Below are positions 57,166-64,000 of a stretch of DNA of 64,000 nucleotides, one piece after another (the first letter of the stretch is position 1; each line of letters starts with the position of its first letter). Position numbers and translations under genes: made by a program. The stretch lies in contig NZ_KV440950.1 of the NCBI RefSeq assembly GCF_001636405.1, positions 1,139,712-1,203,711 on the forward strand. Direction: 5' to 3'. The notes below the pieces were generated by a model that had not been told where the DNA came from, did no database searches, and was given only the letters and a program-made list of their open reading frames with translations. This DNA is from Peribacillus frigoritolerans (GTDB taxonomy: Bacteria > Bacillota > Bacilli > Bacillales > DSM-1321).

Positions 57166-57399
57166 ATGGATAAAAGAGTTCAATTTGACTTTGAAATCAA
57201 GTTTACTAATGGCGGTGGGCTTCAAGGGCAGGAATTCCGCCTTGATATTGATGGAGATGACATCACTGACCAAGAGTTAGCCAAGAATATTGTAGAGGAT
57301 ATGAGGTTACTAATGGTTGGAGGAGTTAAGGTATTTAATAAAAAGATCATTAATGAAAAACATAAACGAAAACCTGTTGATGAAAACTCCGGAAAGTAA
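57166..57399 (+). CDS. Conserved small alpha/beta protein, unknown
   Basis: 77 residues from ATG at 57166, with GAGGAGGG 6 bases upstream; the earlier ATG at 57067 lacks a site. Sequence VQFDFEIKFTNGGGLQGQEF, RLDIDGDDITDQELAKNIVE, DMRLLMVGGVKVFNKKIINE. The family is known to me only as small proteins loosely named 'cyclase' in Bacillus annotations; a role is not established. An element copy follows. Confidence 0.6.
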   Translation: MDKRVQFDFEIKFTNGGGLQGQEFRLDIDGDDITDQELAKNIVEDMRLLMVGGVKVFNKKIINEKHKRKPVDENSGK

Positions 57400-57415
57400 C
57401 CGGCTTCTTCAGCTA

Positions 57416-57496
57416 TCAAGTGCCTTTGTGAAGATCGGAGCTGTCTATAAGGCAGCTTTTTCTTTTGGAGATAAAGGGGCAGGATCGTTCAAGAAG
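57416..57496 (+). repeat. Three-hairpin element, full copy
   Basis: ATCAAGTGCCTTTGTGAAGA, TCGGAGCTGTCTATAAGGCA, GCTTTTTCTTTTGG, AGATAAAGGGGCAGGATCGT. The 5' arm has lost its symmetry. Confidence 0.75.
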
Positions 57497-57598
57497 GTAT
57501 TGGTAAATCATTGACGAAAATATAAAGAGCTTAGTAAGAATGGCTTCTGATGAAAAACAGGAAAAATCTAGCTGCCAATAACTTTAGGGGGGAAAATA

Positions 57599-58156
57599 TT
57601 GAAACAAACATTACTGATAATCGATGCTCAACAGGAATTAATAGAAGGTAATAAGGAGGAACAAGGAGTCTTTGAAAAAGAAAAAATCGTTACTAACATT
57701 AATACTGTCATTGAAAAAGCGATAAAGGAAGATATCCCTGTTGTTTTTATAAGAGATTTAGATGTTTCACATGGTGAAGGACCTGGATTCCAGATACACA
57801 GGGATATTAAGGTACCATCAACTGCTATCATATTTGATAAAGCTGCCACAAATTCGTTTTATGGCACTCCATTACACGAACATTTAAGTGAAAACAATGT
57901 AGACCATATTGTAATAATGGGATGTAAGACGGAACATTGTATTGATTCAGCCGTTAGAACAGCAACAATCAATCATTTTGATGTAACATTAGTTGGTGAT
58001 GGTCATTCCACTTCTGATTCCAAGAACTTATCTGCAAATCAAATAATCCTTCATCACAATGAAATCCTTCACGGTCACTATAATGTAGACAATTTTTCAC
58101 TTGTTAGAAATTCTAATGAGGATTTGTTTACACCCGTTCACAATAATTATCGATAA
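57599..58156 (+). CDS. Cysteine hydrolase of the isochorismatase family
   Basis: 185 residues from a TTG with GGGGGGAAAA 6 bases upstream. Catalytic triad: Asp9 (LLIIDAQQEL), Lys in FDKAATNSFYGT and Cys in MGCKTEHCIDSAVRT. These define nicotinamidase/isochorismatase-like amidases. The close match of the GCKTEHCIDSA region to YecD/PncA-type proteins indicates an active enzyme; the amide substrate is unknown. Confidence 0.9.
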   Translation: MKQTLLIIDAQQELIEGNKEEQGVFEKEKIVTNINTVIEKAIKEDIPVVFIRDLDVSHGEGPGFQIHRDIKVPSTAIIFDKAATNSFYGTPLHEHLSENNVDHIVIMGCKTEHCIDSAVRTATINHFDVTLVGDGHSTSDSKNLSANQIILHHNEILHGHYNVDNFSLVRNSNEDLFTPVHNNYR

Positions 58157-58163
58157 TCATCTT

Positions 58164-58212
58164 CAACTAACGGGTTCGTAAGTTGAAGATCGGAGCTGCC
58201 TATAAGGTAGCT
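58164..58212 (+). repeat. Three-hairpin element, broken at a gene relic
   Basis: CAACTAACGGGTTCGTAAGTTG and centre AGCTGCC-TATAA-GGTAGCT. The T-rich tail and 3' arm are replaced by the relic from 58213. Confidence 0.75.
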
Positions 58213-58332
58213 GGATATGGCATATCTTTTGATTTGGAGAATAATAAAGATGTTGGTTATATGTTTAATAGTAAGGATGATTTAAATTTTCAAGTAGAAC
58301 GAAGAAACAGTGTTGTTTATTTGAGAAGCTAA
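58213..58332 (+). pseudogene. C-terminal gene relic
   Basis: A start-less frame reads GYGISFDLENNKDVGYMFNS, KDDLNFQVERRNSVVYLRS, stop. Beta-rich and coding-like; parent unknown. Abuts the element exactly after its hairpin. Confidence 0.4.
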
Positions 58333-58349
58333 GCCAGGATATGCTTTCT

Positions 58350-58440
58350 TCAATGAGTGTGGTTGCTTCGGCAGCCATTTTTTCTTGTCGAACTGACGAA
58401 CGATTAACCCCCTTGAGGTCCTTAAGGGGTTTTAGCTGTT
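58350..58440 (+). terminator. Element centre and terminator
   Basis: GGTTGC-TTCG-GCAGCC ATTTTTTCTTG (about 58360-58386), then AACCCCTTGAGGTCCTTAAGGGGTTTT at 58406-58432. Confidence 0.65.
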
Positions 58441-58603
58441 TATGCAAACTAGATTTGTATAACGCAGTCATTCGATCGGTCTTCTTTAACGGGGTAGTTT
58501 ATTTTCCTAATTTAATGGACAAATTAATATAAGTTGAAGTTATGCAATGGTACGTTCAAATCAGGTATATGTTTGTCAAAAAACATATAGAAGTTGGAGA
58601 GAA

Positions 58604-59959
58604 ATGAATAGTAAAATAGAGAACTTAACAAACCGACTATCTGCTGCTCAAATCATCGTTTTTTATTACCTGGTAGCTGTAGTGGTTTCAACCATTTTAT
58701 TGCTGCTTCCCATTACTCAAACGCAGAATGCAGAGCTCTCATTTATTGATGGAGTATTCATTTCTATTAGTGCGGTAACTGTAACGGGATTATCCACGGA
58801 AGATGTAAGCCAGCTGCTCAGTGTTCCCGGTACGTTTATTTTTTCCATCATCCTCCAGTTTGGTGGAATTGGGGTCATGGCTTTCGGAACCATACTATGG
58901 CTTGTATCAGGAAGGAAAATAGGACTCAGGGCAAGAATACTCATGACGACAGAACAAAACAGCCCCACTTTTTCCGGGATTGTTCGATTCATACGAATGA
59001 TCTTCTTTTTCTTTGTCATGATTGAGCTATTAGGGGCTATTGTCTTCGGTACATATTTTTTGAAGTATTTCCCAACATGGCAAGAGGCTTATTTGCAGGG
59101 TTTCTTCGCCTCTGTGTCTGCTACGACAAATGCCGGTTTTGATATCACTGGAAAATCACTGATTCCGTTTGCAAACGATTATTTTGTCCTGACCCTTAAT
59201 ATAATACTCTTTATTATCGGATCCCTTGGGTTTCCTGTTTTAATGGAGGTAAGTCAGTGGCTCAGGCATAAGGGAAAGATGCCATTCCGGTTCTCCTTGT
59301 TCACAAAAATTACAACCGCAACTTTTTTCATACTGATCGTAATTGGAGCCATTCTCATTTATCTGTTTGAGTACAGTCATTACTATGTGGAAACGACTTG
59401 GCATCAATCCTTTGTCCATTCTTTGTTTTATTCGACATCTTCAAGGACTGGCGGAATGGCGATCAGCGACGTCAATCAATTTTCAGTACCTACCATTTTG
59501 TTACTGTGTATTTTTATGTTCATAGGGGCATCCCCCAGCAGTGCTGGGGGCGGGATAAGAACCACCACGTTTGCTGTGATGCTGCTTGCCATTTACAACT
59601 ATGCGAAAGGGAACAGAACAATAAAAATATTCAAAAGGGAGATCGATGATGAAGATATCATCAAGTCATTCATCGTTTTCACAACAGGTATGATCCTGTG
59701 CAGTGTGGCAGTTGTCATTCTTGAATGCATTGAATCTGCCTTTTCCCTAACGGAAATTTTATTCGAAGTTTCCTCTGCTTTTGGCACTGTAGGCCTTTCG
59801 CTTGGCATTACACCGGAATTGAGTACTGCCGGGAAGGTCGTAATCATGACTTTAATGTTTATAGGGAAAATCGGGATGTTTACCTTCTTATTCAGTATGG
59901 GGGGCAAACCATTAAAACATGCGTATCACTATCCTAAAGAGCGCATCATTATAGGATAA
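58604..59959 (+). CDS. Potassium uptake protein, KtrB/KtrD (TrkH family)
   Basis: 451 residues from ATG at 58604 (TTGGAGAG upstream). Four membrane-pore-membrane repeats with filter glycines in SAVTVTGLST, SATTNAGFDI, TSSRTGGMAI and SSAFGTVGLS. Length and the SPSSAGGGIRTTTFAVMLLA segment agree with KtrB/D subunits that pair with a KtrA/KtrC RCK protein to import K+ (with Na+). No ktrA-like gene is adjacent, as is usual for ktrD. Confidence 0.9.
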   Translation: MNSKIENLTNRLSAAQIIVFYYLVAVVVSTILLLLPITQTQNAELSFIDGVFISISAVTVTGLSTEDVSQLLSVPGTFIFSIILQFGGIGVMAFGTILWLVSGRKIGLRARILMTTEQNSPTFSGIVRFIRMIFFFFVMIELLGAIVFGTYFLKYFPTWQEAYLQGFFASVSATTNAGFDITGKSLIPFANDYFVLTLNIILFIIGSLGFPVLMEVSQWLRHKGKMPFRFSLFTKITTATFFILIVIGAILIYLFEYSHYYVETTWHQSFVHSLFYSTSSRTGGMAISDVNQFSVPTILLLCIFMFIGASPSSAGGGIRTTTFAVMLLAIYNYAKGNRTIKIFKREIDDEDIIKSFIVFTTGMILCSVAVVILECIESAFSLTEILFEVSSAFGTVGLSLGITPELSTAGKVVIMTLMFIGKIGMFTFLFSMGGKPLKHAYHYPKERIIIG

Positions 59960-60122
59960 AAAAAGGTACTGCTGCAAAGGTTGTTGTCTTTTTCTTGATC
60001 GAGGAAAAATTCAAGCTGAGGGGCATCGTACCCAATTATGTACATTGCTTTTATTTTTCGCTAAAATAAAAGGTATAATGAATGCTTATATAGTTTATTG
60101 ATGATAAAAGATAATGAGGTAG

Positions 60123-60869
<747 letters not shown>

Positions 60870-60960
60870 TTCAAACATAGACAGAAAAGACGATATAAGT
60901 AGTTCGCCTGAAGTAACATATAAACTCGTAACAGTTTAAAAGAATGTTTCTCGCATCTAA

Positions 60961-61013
60961 AGGAGTTGCTTTTGCAGCTCCTTTTCTTATCGAACTAAAG
61001 GGGCAGGTTAAGC
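60961..61013 (+). repeat. Three-hairpin element without 5' arm
   Basis: AGGAGTTGC-TTTT-GCAGCTCCT TTTCTTATCG then AACTAAAGGGGCAGGTTAAGC. Confidence 0.8.
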
Positions 61014-61134
61014 AAAGTTTCTTCAAACTGTTTCTCTAACAGATAATTTATTCACCTTGTAATCGTAACTCCATATAATGAAAGTAGATAGGACAACTCT
61101 CTCCTGTCCTATTTATTCCCATCCGGTTCATTTG

Positions 61135-61172
61135 AAGTAACTATTCTTAGCAACGAATAGTTACTTTTTTTA
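61135..61172 (+). terminator. Strong hairpin in an intergenic gap
   Basis: AAGTAACTATTC-TTAGCAAC-GAATAGTTACTT TTTTAG, 12-bp perfect stem. Confidence 0.8.
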
Positions 61173-61202
61173 GTTACAAAGAATCTTCACCAAACAAGTC
61201 AA

Positions 61203-61493
61203 TTAGCTGATTTCTCTACCCGTTTTTTTATTAAGGATCATCCACTCCACTATGACAAAGTTGAGAAAGAGCCCTGCCCAAATGTTCACATTCAAAACTT
61301 TCTCGATCATCTTATCTCTTCCTTCTGGAAGCATAAATCCATTAATGGTGTACCAATATGTGTAACCAGTATAGAATATTGTGTTGTCGAAGTAATATCT
61401 ACACGGCTGTTAGCAGGATTTAAAGTTAGATAGGGGATCATGAAAGGAATCATAATCCCAACCGGAACTATAACTAAAATCCACTTGCATCAT
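61203..61493 (-). pseudogene. Frameshifted membrane protein
   Basis: A minus-strand ATG at 61493 (AAAGGAG nearby) starts MMQVDFSYS, but the neighbouring frame reads WILVIVPVGIMIPFMIPYLT then LNPANSRVDITSTTQYSILV, and a third reads YWYTINGFMLPEGRDKMIEK, VLNVNIWAGLFLNFVIVEWM to the stop at 61203. Two single-base shifts would restore a roughly 95-residue protein with two membrane helices. Confidence 0.6.
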
Positions 61494-61538
61494 ACCTTTT
61501 TTAACTCCTTTATATGTTTGTACGTGACAAGCAGAATT

Positions 61539-62114
61539 TTAGGTGGTTTTAGAGTCATTCGATAATTTTTTCCCTAATGGTGTCAGAATGCCATCAATCG
61601 TGGAGGAATTCTTTTCACGCAAATAATTTTCCAGTTCAGCTTCATCCTTTTTCATGTTGGACCGATTCAATGTTTCACGTTCATTGGAGTAGGTCATGAA
61701 GGGGACACTATATCCGCAAGAGGTTTGGACTTTATGAATTTTGGCTAAAATGATTTGTCTTGCACCGGGCATCATTTCAAAATGACCTATCATCCGATCC
61801 CATTCTTCTGTTTCAGGCAGAATCACCTTGCCTGAACCATATAAGCGCAAGATCATCGGCGGACCTTCAAATGCACAAAACATAAAGGTGATCCGGGCAT
61901 TTTCATTAATATGTCCGCTTGTTTCGTTACCACTCCCGGTTAGATCCAAATACGCAATTTCGGTAGATGATAGGATGCGAAGGGTATCATACCCTTTTGG
62001 AGAAAGGTTTACATGCCCCGCCGCATCCAAAGGTGCCGTTGCAATAAAAAACAAATGCTGTTTCTTTATGAAGTTTTGATGCTCAGCCAACATTTCCGGA
62101 AAATACTTTGCCAT
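61539..62114 (-). CDS. Pyridoxamine 5'-phosphate oxidase-like FMN-binding protein
   Basis: 191 residues from ATG at 62114 (GGAGGG 7 bases upstream; the ATG three bases earlier is also possible). Split-barrel fold: FIKKQHLFFIATAPLDAAGH then VNLSPKGYDTLRILSSTEIA, YLDLTGSGNETSGHINENAR and ITFMFCAFEGPPMILRLYGS. SPKGYDT and GSGNETS.HI contact the flavin in this group. Long C-terminal helical tail. Stand-alone members reduce or bind flavin, haem or F420-like cofactors; the role is unknown. Confidence 0.9.
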   Translation of the reverse strand: MAKYFPEMLAEHQNFIKKQHLFFIATAPLDAAGHVNLSPKGYDTLRILSSTEIAYLDLTGSGNETSGHINENARITFMFCAFEGPPMILRLYGSGKVILPETEEWDRMIGHFEMMPGARQIILAKIHKVQTSCGYSVPFMTYSNERETLNRSNMKKDEAELENYLREKNSSTIDGILTPLGKKLSNDSKTT

Positions 62115-62403
62115 CATTATTCCCTCCAAAGAAATCCATTTTAAAATATAAGTTCTCTATTAATGAGTGGATTACCTTTTTCAGCTATACTGCCCTGATG
62201 AAAAAAGCGATAGCTGCATACAGCGCTCATTTTCCCTTTGAGAATCCGGCTGACCTTTATGAACGATATTAATTTTAGATTACAAGGGTGATTAAGAATT
62301 TGAGATTTTCCAGTATTGTACTATGATAAATTTATATTGTTTGAATTTGGAAGAGTATGGGAGAGTGACCGTACTCTTACAGAATCATTTAAGGAGTGGT
62401 AGA
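62115..62403. other. Divergent intergenic region
   Basis: About 290 bases. A 24-codon frame at 62199 (MKKAIAAYSAHFPFENPADL then YERY) has no ribosome binding site. Nothing else is evident. Confidence 0.35.
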
Positions 62404-63606
62404 ATGGCACGTGTTTTATTTATTAATGCTGGATCAGAAGGACATATCAATCCAACTATTGGAGTTGTGCAGGAGCTTATTTCGCGTGGAGAAGAGGTAG
62501 TGTACTTTACGATAGAGTCTTTTCGGGAACGTATAGAGAGGACGGGAGCTACTGTACGAACAATTGAAGGTGAAAAATTTATAGAAGCTTTTCTCTCAGG
62601 GGGAAGAAATTATTTACTCGAAAGAATCAATGGTCTTTTACATACGGTAGATATCGTCATACCTAGCGTGCTTGAACAGATCAAAGGAGAGCATTTCGAT
62701 TACATCATCCATGATTCCATGTTTGGCTGTGGACGTATGCTTGCCCAAATCCTTAAGCTTCCCGCAATCAATTCTTGTACTTCTTTTGCACAGACAAAAG
62801 CAACATTCGATAAAATGCTGGAACAGCTTTCTAAAGAAATCCCTCCAGAAATAGGTAAACCTATACACGATGAATTTCAAAGACTGACCGCAATGGTGAA
62901 GGAAAAATATGATGTGGAGATCCATTCTGCTTACGAAGTTTTTTGTAATCCTGCACCACTTTCAATCGTTTATACAACTAGGGAGTTTCAACCTTTTAAA
63001 GAAGCATTCGACCAAGCTTACAAATTTGTAGGTCCGTCCATCTCTTCACGAATAAAGCAGGATAACTTTGACCTTGCTGATATCAAAGGAAAAAATCCCC
63101 TTTACATTTCGCTTGGGACAGTTTTTAACCGGTCTCTTGATTTTTATAAGCTTTGTTTTGAAGCATTTGGAAAAAGCGATCACACGGTGGTCATGTCGGT
63201 CGGTCAACAAACCCCGCTAATTGAATTAGGAGAGATCCCCAAAAACTTCATTGTGAAAAAATACGTTCCACAAACGGACGTGCTAAAATACACTAAATTA
63301 TTTATCACACATGGCGGAATGAATAGTACCAATGAGGGTCTCTACCATGGAGTTCCGCTAATTGTCATCCCTCAAAGCGCGGATCAGCCGATGATTGCAG
63401 GGCAAGTTGCCAGTATCGGAGCCGGTATTACATTACAAATGCAAAGCTTGACTGCAAATCAGCTGCGTGAGGCCGCAGATCATGTGTTAAACGACCCAAC
63501 CTTCCATAAAACTGTTTCAAAATTAAAAGAATCCTTTCAAAAATCGGGTGGATATCACCAAGCTGTTGATGAGATTTTTGAATTTAAAAGACAATACGAT
63601 ATTTAA
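62404..63606 (+). CDS. UDP-glycosyltransferase, macrolide-transferase (YjiC/YojK) type
   Basis: 400 residues from ATG at 62404, AAGGAG 9 bases upstream; the longer frame has no site. GT1/GT-B fold: RVLFINAGSEGHINPTIGVV at the start (with His16) and the nucleotide-sugar motif THGGMNSTNEGLYHGVPLIV then IPQSADQPMIAGQVASIGAG near residue 320. Family members glucosylate macrolides, flavonoids or other phenolics for detoxification. Fits the resistance-rich neighbourhood. Complete. Confidence 0.9.
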   Translation: MARVLFINAGSEGHINPTIGVVQELISRGEEVVYFTIESFRERIERTGATVRTIEGEKFIEAFLSGGRNYLLERINGLLHTVDIVIPSVLEQIKGEHFDYIIHDSMFGCGRMLAQILKLPAINSCTSFAQTKATFDKMLEQLSKEIPPEIGKPIHDEFQRLTAMVKEKYDVEIHSAYEVFCNPAPLSIVYTTREFQPFKEAFDQAYKFVGPSISSRIKQDNFDLADIKGKNPLYISLGTVFNRSLDFYKLCFEAFGKSDHTVVMSVGQQTPLIELGEIPKNFIVKKYVPQTDVLKYTKLFITHGGMNSTNEGLYHGVPLIVIPQSADQPMIAGQVASIGAGITLQMQSLTANQLREAADHVLNDPTFHKTVSKLKESFQKSGGYHQAVDEIFEFKRQYDI

Positions 63607-63698
63607 AACTTTTTCTTATGATACTCTTTGGGCATGAAGAGCGTTGACCTAAAAAGGTATTGTCCTTTTTACATAGAAAAATAAAATGGGGGACTTAT

Positions 63699-64000
63699 AT
63701 GGAAATTTGTTTAATTGGTAGGGGAAGTCACACGAATAATGAATTAGTTGAAGTGTTCCTGGAACTTTCAAAAATGATTAAACCTGAAGCTAGGATTTTA
63801 ATAATCCCTTTTGCAACCGACAATTCCAGGTATGAAAGTTGGATGGCAAGTATTACACAAGCCTTTTCAATCATGGAGAATGTAAGTATTGAATTATTAA
63901 ATGAAGACCTTTCAGGCAAAGAAATGAAAAAGTCTATAATGGAACATGATATTCTTTATTTTATAGGTGGAAAGCCAGAAAGGTTAATCCATGTAATTGA
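63699..64000 (+). CDS. Peptidase S51 (dipeptidase E-like) family protein, N-terminal part
   Basis: Starts at ATG 63699 (ATGGGGGAC upstream) and runs off the window after about 100 residues. It reads MEICLIGRGSHTNNELVEVF, ILIIPFATDNSRYESWMASI and HDILYFIGGKPERLIHVI. The alpha/beta class I glutaminase-like fold with the YFIGGKPERL turn is the S51 pattern (peptidase E, cyanophycinase). The nucleophile Ser should follow outside the window. Confidence 0.75.
   Translation, partial: MEICLIGRGSHTNNELVEVFLELSKMIKPEARILIIPFATDNSRYESWMASITQAFSIMENVSIELLNEDLSGKEMKKSIMEHDILYFIGGKPERLIHVI

Overview
The window is AT-rich chromosomal DNA from an endospore-forming Bacillaceae bacterium. Support comes from a GerA-type germinant receptor subunit, an alpha/beta small acid-soluble spore protein, a YjcZ-like mini-protein, Spo0M, an RsbR-type stressosome protein, FosB, two ECF sigma/anti-sigma pairs and strong AGGAGG-type ribosome binding sites. 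A Peribacillus/Bacillus simplex-like host is my guess; nothing here proves the genus. I saw no rRNA, tRNA, CRISPR array or intact transposase.

Layout. 1-10.8 kb: start of a germination receptor gene, then single-gene units on the + strand (cupin, HAD phosphatase, HIT protein, frameshifted alpha/beta hydrolase, SASP, putative metallopeptidase, tandem-repeat protein, YjcZ-like, DUF5677-like, DinB, PhzF). 11-20.9 kb: lipoprotein, paired SMR efflux genes behind a palindromic operator, recombinase relic, secreted serine hydrolase, leaderless ArsR plus oxidoreductase, GNAT, MFS with divergent LysR. 21-27 kb: gene debris, then a MarR-controlled operon (flavin monooxygenase, NfsA-type nitroreductase, GC-rich DHA2 exporter). 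27-39 kb: lipoprotein, zinc-ribbon protein, FAH hydrolase, DUF421, quinone reductase, two GNATs, PepSY protein, FosB, racemase, MFS, metallo-beta-lactamase-fold hydrolase with divergent Lrp. 39-52 kb: RsbR, patatin, lipoprotein, ECF pair 1, Spo0M inside a broken integrase, ECF pair 2, cupredoxin, membrane protein, sugar-dehydrogenase-like propeller, leaderless ArsR plus VOC protein. 53-64 kb: spore mini-protein, GC-rich structured island, chloramphenicol acetyltransferase behind a translational attenuator, a 122-bp inverted-repeat element, subtilase, cysteine hydrolase, Ktr/Trk transporter, methionine aminopeptidase, PNPOx-fold protein, UGT-like glycosyltransferase, S51 peptidase-like start.

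Many genes are monocistronic detoxification, efflux, modification or sensing functions (CAT, FosB, SMR, DHA2/MFS, VOC, NfsA, ArsR/MarR/LysR/Lrp), i.e. an accessory 'resistance and stress' neighbourhood. Between them lies the most striking feature: at least 35 full or partial copies of a modular element about 80 bp long. A 5' arm (CTAAC-loop-GTTAG) and a related 3' arm (AACTAAC-loop-GTTAGTT) flank a central terminator-like hairpin followed by TTTTTCTTATG. Every copy I found reads in the same direction on the + strand, including those beside minus-strand genes. Truncated gene tails abut several copies, so the element may mark recombination breakpoints as well as terminate transcription.
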